A stretch of 64,000 bases of DNA. Origin: Mesonia aquimarina. GTDB lineage: Bacteria > Bacteroidota > Bacteroidia > Flavobacteriales > Flavobacteriaceae. The stretch is taken from assembly GCF_003667275.1 (NCBI RefSeq), contig NZ_RCNV01000003.1, positions 124,001 to 188,000 of the forward strand, given 5' to 3'. The notes under the pieces were generated by a model that was given only the letters and a program-made list of their open reading frames with translations, did not search any database and was not told where the DNA came from. The position numbers and the translations under genes were made by a program. Positions 27,041-36,467 of this stretch are shown here, piece after piece; within the stretch, counting starts at the first letter, position 1, and each line of letters begins with the position of its first letter.

Positions 27041-28416
27041 TGGATTTTAAGTATTTTTTTCAATTGGTCATTACCTTTATCACGAATCCAATTTAACATT
27101 TCGACCCTTGAATTATGTACTAAATTTGCATATGCATCCAGATTCGAAATCTCAATGCTACCATTTACAAGCAGATTCCGTTTAATTTCTTTTAGACTGA
27201 TAGATGTTCCAAGGTAATCAAATAAAGCTTTTACATCAGGCTTAGCCTTGTTCATATCTGTTAACCTTAATAGGTCATTTCCGTAAGTGTCCGTATCCCA
27301 ATTGTTTTTGTGTAATGCTGCCCTTCTATAAATACAAGGCATACAAATTCCACATTGTTTGGCATTACGATTTTCCCAATGGACTTTGTGCCCTCTTTTA
27401 CCGCAAGAAACTGATAGTGGATATGTTTTCTGAAGTATAGTTGTATTATCACAATCAACAACCATCTTCCCTTTAGTGTCCAATTTGAAGGGGTTAATTA
27501 AAGAAATATTCAAATTAGCAATTTCTAATGATTCTTGCAGTTTTCTAAAAAAGTAAGGGTGTGTCGTTCTAGTACTCAATGAACTTGTCCTTGATTTGGT
27601 CAAAGGATGATTTAAAGAAATAGTACCATTCTCTGGAATTAAAATTGTGTTAGAGGTTGGCACTTTGTTCAAGAGATATGCCGCTATTCCAATGAATAGT
27701 ATTGACCTACTTCTCTGATTGGCATCTTTTGTTATTTTATCTCCGTTAATATATCTCTGGGAAAGACCAACGGTTGCTCTAATATGTTTGTATTTATTGT
27801 CAAAGCTTTTTTCAAATTCTTCCAAAATAAGAGTTTGGTCTTTTTTGGGACCAGTATAAGTAGGGTCAAAATGAGATACCAGCAATCCTATTTTACCATT
27901 ATCTAGACTATTCAATTTGTTGATAACCCCTATCAATGAGTCAAGACCGCCTGAAAATAGACTGACGAACTCAATATTGGGATAATTATATTTTGGTATG
28001 TTACTCTTCCTGCGGTTTTTCCTGGGTAGATAAAGCACTTCTACCTCCATTTGTCTAAATGTAATAGACCATACATCTCCTGTTAAAAAGCCGAGGGTTT
28101 CTTCGAGCTCAGTTATAGCAAGTTTCCAATAATCTATATTCTTTACTGGAAATTCAATTTCAATCTCTCTAGTCCAACCATTATACGAGTACAGTTCTCG
28201 TGAAAGTAAATCGTCTGTGCCATATACGATTGCAGCAATAAGAAAAAAATCAAACCCTACTGATGATGTCTCCTTTGTAAAATCATATAAATTATGAAAA
28301 TGAGCAATATTCAATTGTGCTTTTTTCTGCACTCCGTCTATTTCCTGGCATAAGAATGTCTCCGAAAATTGCCCATCCTTTGCGGGATTTACTTCTATTT
28401 TAATTCTCATCTTCAA
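27037..28416 (-). CDS. qatC: QatC, QueC-like ATP-pyrophosphatase of the Qat system
   Basis: This 459-residue protein has the PP-loop SLFSGGLDSLIGV (about residues 152-164) of QueC/adenine nucleotide alpha-hydrolases. The C-terminal cysteine cluster CGKRGHKVHWENR, then CGICMPCIYRRAAL, matches the QueC zinc site. QueC makes 7-cyano-7-deazaguanine; in Qat the protein is thought to modify a partner or nucleic acid base, but the substrate is unknown. It overlaps qatB by 17 bases and qatD by 4. The N-terminal 145 residues are outside the QueC core. Confidence 0.92.
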   Translation of the reverse strand: MKMRIKIEVNPAKDGQFSETFLCQEIDGVQKKAQLNIAHFHNLYDFTKETSSVGFDFFLIAAIVYGTDDLLSRELYSYNGWTREIEIEFPVKNIDYWKLAITELEETLGFLTGDVWSITFRQMEVEVLYLPRKNRRKSNIPKYNYPNIEFVSLFSGGLDSLIGVINKLNSLDNGKIGLLVSHFDPTYTGPKKDQTLILEEFEKSFDNKYKHIRATVGLSQRYINGDKITKDANQRSRSILFIGIAAYLLNKVPTSNTILIPENGTISLNHPLTKSRTSSLSTRTTHPYFFRKLQESLEIANLNISLINPFKLDTKGKMVVDCDNTTILQKTYPLSVSCGKRGHKVHWENRNAKQCGICMPCIYRRAALHKNNWDTDTYGNDLLRLTDMNKAKPDVKALFDYLGTSISLKEIKRNLLVNGSIEISNLDAYANLVHNSRVEMLNWIRDKGNDQLKKILKIQ

Positions 28417-29146
28417 ATACTTTTAAAACATCCTCTTGTATGTTTTTTATTACCCTATCTCCATCATCGCCACCCCAATCTATTTTGTCTAAGGAATTCG
28501 TTTTATTCATTTCAGCTAAGCTAGAATTTATAAAGTCATTAATCTGCTTAAAAAGACTTGAACATTCCGTTTTACCTTTACTTTCTACAAGCTTTTCATA
28601 AAACATTATTGACAGATGTTCTAAAACATAATAGCTAAAATATTTAATTATTACTTCTTCCAGAGACTCACTATCAAGGGTTGATTTTAACGATGTTTCT
28701 AAATCCTCTGCGGTTTCAGTCCCTGCGGCTAATTCTTCCAATAATCTTCGCGTGGCTTCTTTAGCAGCACTATCGTCAATAGTAGATGCGGGACCACTAC
28801 AGTATTCTATGAGATGGTTAATAATATCTTCAGCTGACTTACTTTTTAAATCCGTAAGACCTATCGATTTTAGGGCTTCTGAAAGATTACCACCATTAGA
28901 TGAAAAACTACCTAAAAATCTTCCGATATTTTTGGCATTTCTAATACCGCTTCGACCTGCAATTCGAGAATTACCTCTTCCTGCTCGTTTTGAACCGCCA
29001 ACCACTCGGACAAATTTCCCTGTTATATTTCTAAGGTTGTCCGTTGGTATCTTCGCTGTTGTACAATTTCGTGTAACCTCACTACTAAGTTCGCCCCATT
29101 GGGGTTGACCTTTGACCGAAGCTGAATATGATTTGGATGTGCCCAT
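28400..29146 (-). CDS. qatB: QatB of the Qat defence system
   Basis: This 248-residue protein opens MGTSKSYSASVKGQPQWGEL and has a glycine/arginine-rich region (FVRVVGGSKRAGRGNSRIAG), then helical segments. QatB proteins are typically this size, start with a similar small-residue-rich N-terminus and lie between the KAP ATPase and QatC. Gene order makes the assignment firm although the biochemical role is not known. Only two bases separate it from qatA. Confidence 0.88.
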   Translation of the reverse strand: MGTSKSYSASVKGQPQWGELSSEVTRNCTTAKIPTDNLRNITGKFVRVVGGSKRAGRGNSRIAGRSGIRNAKNIGRFLGSFSSNGGNLSEALKSIGLTDLKSKSAEDIINHLIEYCSGPASTIDDSAAKEATRRLLEELAAGTETAEDLETSLKSTLDSESLEEVIIKYFSYYVLEHLSIMFYEKLVESKGKTECSSLFKQINDFINSSLAEMNKTNSLDKIDWGGDDGDRVIKNIQEDVLKVFEDEN

Positions 29147-29148
29147 AC

Positions 29149-31014
29149 TTATTTATTAAATGCCTTTGCTACCTTAGATTTAGATGTTGATAATAATTCT
29201 GAAAGAAAGTCTCCCAAAACTGGATTCTCTTTAAAACTTCTCAGATCAACGCCAATTGCAGGCGGTACTTTTTCCAAATCTATTAGGTTGAGTAAATATT
29301 TATATGAGTCATCAGAACCGCTAACACCTTCTTCTATCATAAATTGAAAAAGCTTATACGAAAGGAGACTTTCTTGATTTCTTTGCGCCATTGCTACAGA
29401 GAACTCAAGGAACTGATTTAATTCCGATTCACTCAACAACATAACATCTTTCTTGATTATTGCCTTTGTTGCTTTAACTGGCAGCCCTTCTTGATTCAGT
29501 TTATTATATGTGGATTTTATGATAGGCGGAATTAGGCTTGCGCCAGCAATAGTAGACGAGATATTATCTCTGGAAATCCAAAAATAATCACGTAAGTCTA
29601 TTTCTGATAAAGCAGGTTCTACTTTTAACCATTTAACTACTTTATCTTTATTCCAATTGCTATAATCACTTTTGCCCAAATACTCTTTGAAATCCGCTTC
29701 AGACGATTTGGAACACTCGGTTTCCAACTCTAAAATTTGATTCGGTCTACCGTCTTTGGTAGATTGCCATTCATATAACTTGACGAACAAAGGAAGTTCT
29801 GTATATTCAAGAATCATTAATTTCGCCAAAATAGATTCATCAAATCCAGATATGTTTGCGACTTTGGCCAGTCTATTCCTTAAAATAAAAGTGTTTAAAA
29901 ATCTCTTAATTTGCCTTGGATTGCCATATAAACTTTGTGTTATGATTGATGATAGGGCGGGCAGTGAGCCCAGACTCTTCGATAGTTTTTCAAATTCAAC
30001 TGTTCCGATTACGCCCTTAATATTTGCCAGTCCAAAAACACTATATCTATCATTTTTTCGATAAGCGTAGAATGTTTCCAGTACGGTATGAAATGTTTCG
30101 GCAGTTAGTTCTCGTTTGCAAATAAGTAAAGAAATATAAGTTTCTACCTCAGAGTCTGATAACTTGGGTAAATTATAAGGTACTTGAATTAGCTTTTCTA
30201 AATAATCACTAACAATTCTATTTCCTGTCCCTGGCTCAACATCCCTGACTTTAAACCTATGGGAAATTGCATCTCTTACTATTCTTGGGTCTGCACCTAT
30301 TATGAAAGCAGTATTCTCCACATTGAGAAAAAGCTTAATTGCTTCAAGATTTTCAATAATCCTATCTGGTTGGCATCGGTCTAAGTCATCTATGATTATG
30401 ACAAGCTTACTTATTTTAGATTCCTTTATTAATTCCTTAAAGTTTTCTCTAAATTCTCGAACTAACATAGACGGGTCTTCCTCTGGTAAATCTTTTACCA
30501 AAGATTTCAAAAATCCTTCCGCTTCGTCTCCTTTAAGTTTATCGATTATATCAGAACTATCAATTTTGGAAAGCTTTCCCGCTAAAAAAGGCAATATTGA
30601 TACTCCTCCAGTTAAATAGGCACTTGCAACTGGTAATGCAATATTTTTAAAACCCAGACCTAAAATACGCATCCAATTAACAGACTTAATTAGCTTCTTG
30701 GCCTTTTGTTTTACTTCTGGGGCAAATCTCTTATTTTCTTCGAACTCTTTAATAATTGATTCTAAAAGCGCAGCTTTAGCATCATCATAACCCTCAAAAA
30801 GCCAACCATTAAAATAGAGTACAAATGTTCCACCTTCCTCTTCTTTTAATTGTTCGCTTAAGATTTTTAGTATACTGGATTTACCGCTACCCCAGTCTCC
30901 AAAAACACCCATTGTTATAGGCAATAAGTCAGAATCATTTATTACCTCGGCAATCAAATCTGCGTGTACTTTAAACCCTAAAAGGTCTTCAGTTGTTTCA
31001 TTATCAGACCACAT
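29149..31014 (-). CDS. qatA: QatA, KAP-family P-loop ATPase of the Qat system
   Basis: This 621-residue protein is a KAP NTPase. Walker A is GVFGDWGSGKSS (about residues 36-47) and Walker B is LVIIIDDLDRCQPDRI. A hydrophobic insertion between them (ILGLGFKNIALPVASAYLTG, then GVSILPFL) is typical of KAP ATPases and suggests membrane association. It heads the Qat operon. The intergenic stretch upstream (31015-31134) is A/T-rich and probably holds its promoter. Confidence 0.92.
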   Translation of the reverse strand: MWSDNETTEDLLGFKVHADLIAEVINDSDLLPITMGVFGDWGSGKSSILKILSEQLKEEEGGTFVLYFNGWLFEGYDDAKAALLESIIKEFEENKRFAPEVKQKAKKLIKSVNWMRILGLGFKNIALPVASAYLTGGVSILPFLAGKLSKIDSSDIIDKLKGDEAEGFLKSLVKDLPEEDPSMLVREFRENFKELIKESKISKLVIIIDDLDRCQPDRIIENLEAIKLFLNVENTAFIIGADPRIVRDAISHRFKVRDVEPGTGNRIVSDYLEKLIQVPYNLPKLSDSEVETYISLLICKRELTAETFHTVLETFYAYRKNDRYSVFGLANIKGVIGTVEFEKLSKSLGSLPALSSIITQSLYGNPRQIKRFLNTFILRNRLAKVANISGFDESILAKLMILEYTELPLFVKLYEWQSTKDGRPNQILELETECSKSSEADFKEYLGKSDYSNWNKDKVVKWLKVEPALSEIDLRDYFWISRDNISSTIAGASLIPPIIKSTYNKLNQEGLPVKATKAIIKKDVMLLSESELNQFLEFSVAMAQRNQESLLSYKLFQFMIEEGVSGSDDSYKYLLNLIDLEKVPPAIGVDLRSFKENPVLGDFLSELLSTSKSKVAKAFNK

Positions 31015-31134
31015 ATATTGTTATTATTTATTTGAACGACAATATAGTAAGATTGTTAAAATTTTTAACAAAAAATCAATTTATTGTTTTAGGGTTCAAT
31101 ATATCTGAATTTCTGAAGAAAACAATTCGTAAGG

Positions 31135-31368
31135 TTAATTATTAGACTTTACCTCCCAATAACCCTGTGTGCCACCGTGGCGTTTTAAAAACCCTTTGGT
31201 TTTGAGCGCATTTATATGTTTGCCCATAGGGGATTCATTGATGCCTAAAGCTTCAGCTATTTCAGTATAAGTAATAGTAGTATTGGTTGCAATGAGTTTA
31301 AGTACTGCTTTTTGTCTTTTAGTAAGTTCATCTATAGCATCTATTGCACCACCTGTTACACCACCCAT
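31135..31368 (-). pseudogene. Orphan helix-turn-helix tail of an AlbA_2/Schlafen-like protein
   Basis: The 77-codon frame has a glycine-rich lead (MGGVTGGAIDAIDELTKRQK) and a winged helix (TYTEIAEALGINESPMGKHI). The GG-rich repeats continue upstream in frame (GGRVDGQKGGA) to a TAA about 30 bases before that ATG. This is how the C-termini of AlbA_2-type ATP-binding proteins look, so I read it as the remnant of a deleted gene between qatA and herA. A short functional HTH regulator is possible because a purine-rich AAGGAGG lies upstream. Confidence 0.5.
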
Positions 31369-31443
31369 TGCACCACCTTTTTGACCATCTACTCGACCTC
31401 CTTAATTTTATCTGAAAATCGACTTTGATGTAGCGTTGGCTCT

Positions 31444-33528
31444 TTATTCTTCCTCATCTGACATTTCGACGTTTTCTGTTAATGAAAATCCTTTTTGTCT
31501 AAACCAATTTTCACTTATTCTATTATTATCACTTTTCGGTAACGGTTTTGCTTCGTGAACCTTAAAAGTTGTCGGAAGATTTACCGAATGACCAAAAATC
31601 AAAGCGTGTTGAGTCGGAATAGATGGCATTCTCCTCAAAATTGTTTCGGAAATATGCGGTGTAATTTGTCGAATATGTGCAAGGTCTTCTGGATTTTGTA
31701 TTCTGTGGACTATAAAATTACTGCATTGAGATAATACTGTTTTAGATAATTCACTTGGTCTTTGTGATGAAACCAAAAGTAACAGTCCAAATTTTCTCCC
31801 TTCTTTAGCAATTGAGTCAAAAATCTTATTTGCTTTAAGGAATGTTCCCATTGGATTACGTGAAATATATCTATGAGCTTCTTCCAAAATTAGATTTACT
31901 GGATATGAATTTCGAGGATTTATGTCCTTAACACTTTCATAAATAATACGAGATATAACACAAGATATTACTTCCACAATTTCATCTTCTACTGCACTTA
32001 TGTCAATAATAGTTATTTGACTAGTTTTTAATTTTTGAGCTTCTACTTCATTTAATCCAATCAAACTGTTTTTATACTCACTTATATTGCCATCATCTTT
32101 TTTTAGAAAATTGAAATCCGTTCTGTCCTTGATACTTTTTACCCTTGTAATTAACGAAGAACAATAATCTCTAATATGTCTATTTCCGTGTGCTTCTTCA
32201 TATAATAGAGCTAAATCGAGAGCATCTTCTATAATGTCAAATGTGAATTTTTGGTACTTTTCATAAGAAGGCATTTGAAATTTTTCTTGAATAAAAAGTG
32301 ATAAACCATCTCCGTTAGTTTGCTCAAGGAAATAGTGTAATTGTTCAGTACCTACAATTACTCCAAAATGAACATATAAGCAGTTTCTTAAATTAAGTCT
32401 AACGTTTTGATTCCCAATACGTACAGAATTATGCTCTGTACCATCTTGGTCTATAAAAGTGAATTCTGTTGTTAATGATATTTCAGCTGTATTGAATTTT
32501 TGAAGTATCGATAATATCCTATCGGACTTTGATGGACTGCTAGTTTCATCTCTTAAAATCTCACTTATACACGTTGCTAAAATATGATTTTTGAGTTCAT
32601 TGACATTTTCTCCAATAGAAAAAACAGATGCTAAACCTAGTGCATTTCTTAATATTGGTATTTGAGTTTTTTCTGTTGCTTGAAGAAGTAAAGCCCATTC
32701 ATCAATAGTCAAAAACCAATGAGGTAGTGTAAATTCTTTTACATCCTTGTCTGAACTCCCTATACAGAAATTTTGCACTTCAATATCTGTGTTTTCAGAT
32801 ACCTCACTAAAAGCCTGTTTGTATTCGCCATTTACATCAAACACAATGAATGTACTTCCTACAGCACTATGATTTGATAGCTTATAAATAGACTGAAGAA
32901 TTGAAGAAATTGTACAAGATTTACCACTTCCTGTATTTCCTAAAACAGCAGAATGACCAGCAAAGAATTTATCTATGTCAATTTTAACTTCATAATCTGG
33001 GAATATAGTGGAAGTACCAATTGAAAGCGTTTTATATCTTCTCTTTTCACAATCACATTTTTCTTTGTGTTCGCTAGATTTTTCACAAACTATCTCAATT
33101 TGTTCCTTAACATTAAAAATGGCATCAAGCTCTTTTTCTTTTATGTAAAGAACGTCTGTATATAATGCAGGATAAACGCTAACTCCAAATTCAAATTTAT
33201 AATAATCTGGATTTTCATCAACTGGTTTTAGTGTGCCAATAGGAAGTATTTCTAGATATTTACCAGTAGTGCTTTTACTTAAAATTTGTTCTTTAGGATT
33301 ACTAAAAGGTACATTTAGCTCTTTTTCTCGAACTCCAGATACTTCCGATACTATAAAGTAATTTTGATAGGGTAAAACAACGTAGCTGTTAAGTTGAGCA
33401 AAATAATGGATATCATCAAATCCACTAATGTTAAAATTATCAATTCCACTTAATAGTTCAACAGTAAATCTGTCTGAATTTATTGCTACTACTTTACCAA
33501 TAACTCTTTGTTTATCTTCTCTATTCAT
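31444..33528 (-). CDS. herA: HerA-like ATPase/translocase of a SIR2-HerA defence pair
   Basis: This 694-residue protein has an N-terminal HAS-barrel-like region (residues 1-130) and a HerA/FtsK-type motor. Walker A is VLGNTGSGKSCT (about 195-206), IVFDVNGEYKQAF follows, and Walker B is VNLILEEAHRYI. LLLVSSQRPSELSKTVLSQC and arginine-rich motifs follow. HerA forms hexamers and, in defence pairs, assembles with SIR2 into a large complex. The ATG overlaps the stop of the SIR2 gene by one base (TAATG). Confidence 0.92.
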   Translation of the reverse strand: MNREDKQRVIGKVVAINSDRFTVELLSGIDNFNISGFDDIHYFAQLNSYVVLPYQNYFIVSEVSGVREKELNVPFSNPKEQILSKSTTGKYLEILPIGTLKPVDENPDYYKFEFGVSVYPALYTDVLYIKEKELDAIFNVKEQIEIVCEKSSEHKEKCDCEKRRYKTLSIGTSTIFPDYEVKIDIDKFFAGHSAVLGNTGSGKSCTISSILQSIYKLSNHSAVGSTFIVFDVNGEYKQAFSEVSENTDIEVQNFCIGSSDKDVKEFTLPHWFLTIDEWALLLQATEKTQIPILRNALGLASVFSIGENVNELKNHILATCISEILRDETSSPSKSDRILSILQKFNTAEISLTTEFTFIDQDGTEHNSVRIGNQNVRLNLRNCLYVHFGVIVGTEQLHYFLEQTNGDGLSLFIQEKFQMPSYEKYQKFTFDIIEDALDLALLYEEAHGNRHIRDYCSSLITRVKSIKDRTDFNFLKKDDGNISEYKNSLIGLNEVEAQKLKTSQITIIDISAVEDEIVEVISCVISRIIYESVKDINPRNSYPVNLILEEAHRYISRNPMGTFLKANKIFDSIAKEGRKFGLLLLVSSQRPSELSKTVLSQCSNFIVHRIQNPEDLAHIRQITPHISETILRRMPSIPTQHALIFGHSVNLPTTFKVHEAKPLPKSDNNRISENWFRQKGFSLTENVEMSDEEE

Positions 33529-34799
33529 TATCTTGGAAATAGAGTTTTTATAGCATTATCGATTTTGTCATCAATTTCGTCATTACTTAAGTCCGGTAAT
33601 ATTTGCTCAATAAAACCTTTGAAATAATGTAGACTTTCTCCGTTTTCTAACTTACCACCTACAATCCAGATTCTTGGGTCATTTAGTGATTTTAGTTTTT
33701 TGATTTCTTCACTTTTAGCAAAATCTCCAAACACGATTAATCGGAAAGACGGTATTGTAAATGCTTGATAAATAAGATTGTTTATATGCTCATCACTAAA
33801 GCTATATCCAAGAGAAATAAGTATGTTGTTATTTCTCATTAGTCTTTTCTGAAACTCTCTAAACAAATCTGAATATGGACTTCCCATACTTGCATTTTGT
33901 TTTAGAGGTGTAGGATGTATCATTATAACATCCTTTTTTTTGAGGTTTTCTAAACTTGTTTCTTGAATTTCTCTTACTCTAAAAAGTTTTGTTTGTTCCT
34001 CGTCCTGAACCCAGTTTATAGAACCGTGTATTTTGTATAGGTAAATGAAATTATCAATAACACTCCATTTACCTTGTGATAAATCCATTTTTTCAGCTAG
34101 TGCATAATTAAAAATGGTCGGATTAAAATATTTTTTTATGCCACCTGAAAATCCATTTACGTAATGTATTCCCAAACTGTCAAGTGCGATTTCAGAGTAT
34201 AAATCATAATTTGTTGTAAATATGCTTGGTTTTGGAAGATTTGCATTTCTGTACAACAGTTTGCGATAAAACATTTTATAAAGATTTACTAAATCTATGT
34301 CGTCTTCATTACTACGTTTAGTCTCATTCAGACATTGTTCTAAAAGGAAATTTCTTGCTTTATCTATAATCCCTTTGACCTTATTAAATTCGTCCGTTCC
34401 ATTTTGATTGGTGGTTTCATAAAAATAAATAAGACTGTGAAGCGTACCTAAAAAAGTTTCTAAATTGTTTTGAAATGTGGTTGACGTAATATCAAGTTTT
34501 ACATCGTTTTTCAACCAATTTCGTTCATCTTCTATCAGAATGTTAGCATAAAAATTTGTAGCAAGAGGTGCCATTGTTGGTATACCTATTTCTTCCCATT
34601 CTTCATCTTTATTCTGAATTTGATAAGAGGAACAGCCAGAACCCAGAAGAAAGGACAGGTTTTTTCCATCAAGAACTTTATTGAAAGAATCTTGTATTTT
34701 ATTTAGAAGAGCCGATTCACTTTTTTCGTCTGATTTGTCTTTTATTTTCTTTAGAACTTCTTCGTTTCCTTTGTAAAAATATAATTCAGATTCTGCCAT
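33528..34799 (-). CDS. SIR2-family NADase effector of a SIR2-HerA defence pair
   Basis: This 423-residue protein has a SIR2 fold: the nucleotide-binding FLLGSGCSSYQ (about residues 50-60), SIFTTNYDLYSEIAL with the Asn and Asp of the active site, and the catalytic His in YKIHGSINWVQD. LISLGYSFSDEHINNLIYQA follows. Such standalone SIR2 proteins degrade NAD+ during phage infection rather than deacetylating proteins. The coupled downstream HerA gene completes the known two-gene system. A short A/T-rich leader precedes it after the methylase gene. Confidence 0.9.
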   Translation of the reverse strand: MAESELYFYKGNEEVLKKIKDKSDEKSESALLNKIQDSFNKVLDGKNLSFLLGSGCSSYQIQNKDEEWEEIGIPTMAPLATNFYANILIEDERNWLKNDVKLDITSTTFQNNLETFLGTLHSLIYFYETTNQNGTDEFNKVKGIIDKARNFLLEQCLNETKRSNEDDIDLVNLYKMFYRKLLYRNANLPKPSIFTTNYDLYSEIALDSLGIHYVNGFSGGIKKYFNPTIFNYALAEKMDLSQGKWSVIDNFIYLYKIHGSINWVQDEEQTKLFRVREIQETSLENLKKKDVIMIHPTPLKQNASMGSPYSDLFREFQKRLMRNNNILISLGYSFSDEHINNLIYQAFTIPSFRLIVFGDFAKSEEIKKLKSLNDPRIWIVGGKLENGESLHYFKGFIEQILPDLSNDEIDDKIDNAIKTLFPR

Positions 34800-34856
34800 T
34801 AATAATTTTTGTTTTAGTTTTTCAATTCAGTTAAAAAATTTTCAATTTGGCATTGG

Positions 34857-36467
34857 CTATTTTTTCCCTCTGTTCAATCTTCGGTTAGATAGCTTTTTCC
34901 ATATACCATCCGCCAATTCAATTTCTTCATTTGTCAAGCCGTAATTTTCCTTTAATATTTTTTCATTCGTAATTTTCAATAATTCCGAAATATCTTTCTT
35001 TTCACGAATCATTTTGTCAATAATTGGCAACAATTCCGCATTCTTTTCATTGTAAGGCAAGAGTATTCTTCCCACTTCGTTCGGCATTAACTCCAATACT
35101 CCGCCACCGTGACTTCTCCCACAAATCTCAGCAAACGCAAAAGAGAGTGAATTATAATAACTAGCTGTCAAAGCTTTTATGTTCGTTTTCTCTTTTACAG
35201 TTACTCTGTGCATTGTATCTGTTGTAAAAGCCTCTGCTTCGTTGATTATGAGTTTTGGATACTTATTATTCCTCCTAATAAACAATGCATCAGATATTCT
35301 TTGTGATGGCACAATTTGCCATTCATCACGAATCCTGCATTTATAACCTTTGTGAATTTTCTTTTCTACTCCCCAAGCAATATATTCTCTAGCTCCAACA
35401 GAACCATTTAGTTCGTCCATTTTTGGAAATGATAAAAAGTGCGTTCTTGCTTCTGAATTTCTGTTTTTAATCCAGTCTTTTTCTGTGAAAATTGCACTTG
35501 GAACCTGAACGCTTCTGCCGACTAATGGTTTTGCATACTTTTCAAGATTGTAAAATTGCACAATAGAAAGCGGAACTGTGAAAAATGGATTTGAACCTGT
35601 TGTGATTCCAACTTCTACTTTTGCATATTCTTTAAGTCTTGGAATTATTTTGTCGTTTTGAAGTTTTTCTAAAAAGTCGATTTCGTTTTGTTCCAAGAAG
35701 TAAAAAGTCCATTTGTTTGATTTGAAATCAATTTTCTTTTTTGGACTTTTTAGTTTTGATACATCTAGTTTTTCTAGTTCTTCTGCATTTTTCAATTCTA
35801 AATGCTCAATCAAATGTGTTTTAGAATTGTTTTTCTCACACAACAATAGGACTACTTCTTGTTGTATGTCTGGAAATACTAACTTTTCAAAAGAAACAAT
35901 ATTTATTTTGTTGTAAAAATGAGCCAAGAACTCTCGTAAGGGTTGAGCATACGAAACTTGAAGTATTTCGGCAGGTAACACGAATCCAATTTTGCCTTCT
36001 TCTTTTAAAAGTAGGGAAGAGCCAACAACAAACGAAACCCAAGCATTGGTTAGTTTAGAATACTTTAGTTTGGCTTTGTCAAAAATTTGTGCAGCAAACT
36101 CTTGTTGCTCTCTGTCAAAATATTGGTAACGAATGTAAGGCGGATTTCCGACTACCAAATCAAACTTTTGTTTGGTATTAATACAGAAGTCGTGAAAATC
36201 CGAATTAATAACGTTGGTCTTGCCCAAGCCAATTTTTTTAGACTTTTCAGCTTCAACTTCATCAAATTCTATTGCAGTTACAGAATTGTATTCGTAACCT
36301 CCTTTTTGTATTTCTTCAAGGAATACACCATCTCCACAACTTGGTTCTAAAATATCAAGTTGTTTATTACCATTTAATGCCCATTTTAAAACAAATGATG
36401 CAATTGGTTCAGGTGTATAGAATCCACCCCTTAATTTTTCTTTTGATGCTTCTTTAATTAGTTGCAT
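34857..36467 (-). CDS. N6-adenine DNA methyltransferase (Eco57I-like)
   Basis: This 536-residue protein has the N6-adenine methylase motifs: YTPEPIASFV, motif I ILEPSCGDGVFLEEI (about residues 39-53) and motif IV NPPYIRYQYF. The C-terminal half (about 260-536) looks like a target-recognition region, including CGRSHGGGVLELMPNEVGRI. It is the last gene of the restriction-modification locus and its start overlaps the end of the type IIG gene by 14 bases. As the partner enzyme is frameshifted, this may now act as an orphan methylase. No nuclease motif was seen in it. Confidence 0.88.
   Translation of the reverse strand: MQLIKEASKEKLRGGFYTPEPIASFVLKWALNGNKQLDILEPSCGDGVFLEEIQKGGYEYNSVTAIEFDEVEAEKSKKIGLGKTNVINSDFHDFCINTKQKFDLVVGNPPYIRYQYFDREQQEFAAQIFDKAKLKYSKLTNAWVSFVVGSSLLLKEEGKIGFVLPAEILQVSYAQPLREFLAHFYNKINIVSFEKLVFPDIQQEVVLLLCEKNNSKTHLIEHLELKNAEELEKLDVSKLKSPKKKIDFKSNKWTFYFLEQNEIDFLEKLQNDKIIPRLKEYAKVEVGITTGSNPFFTVPLSIVQFYNLEKYAKPLVGRSVQVPSAIFTEKDWIKNRNSEARTHFLSFPKMDELNGSVGAREYIAWGVEKKIHKGYKCRIRDEWQIVPSQRISDALFIRRNNKYPKLIINEAEAFTTDTMHRVTVKEKTNIKALTASYYNSLSFAFAEICGRSHGGGVLELMPNEVGRILLPYNEKNAELLPIIDKMIREKKDISELLKITNEKILKENYGLTNEEIELADGIWKKLSNRRLNRGKK

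Noticed and set aside
28752-29108. 118-codon plus-strand open frame opposite qatB
   Set aside because: It is an antisense shadow of a gene whose identity and operon position are firm.
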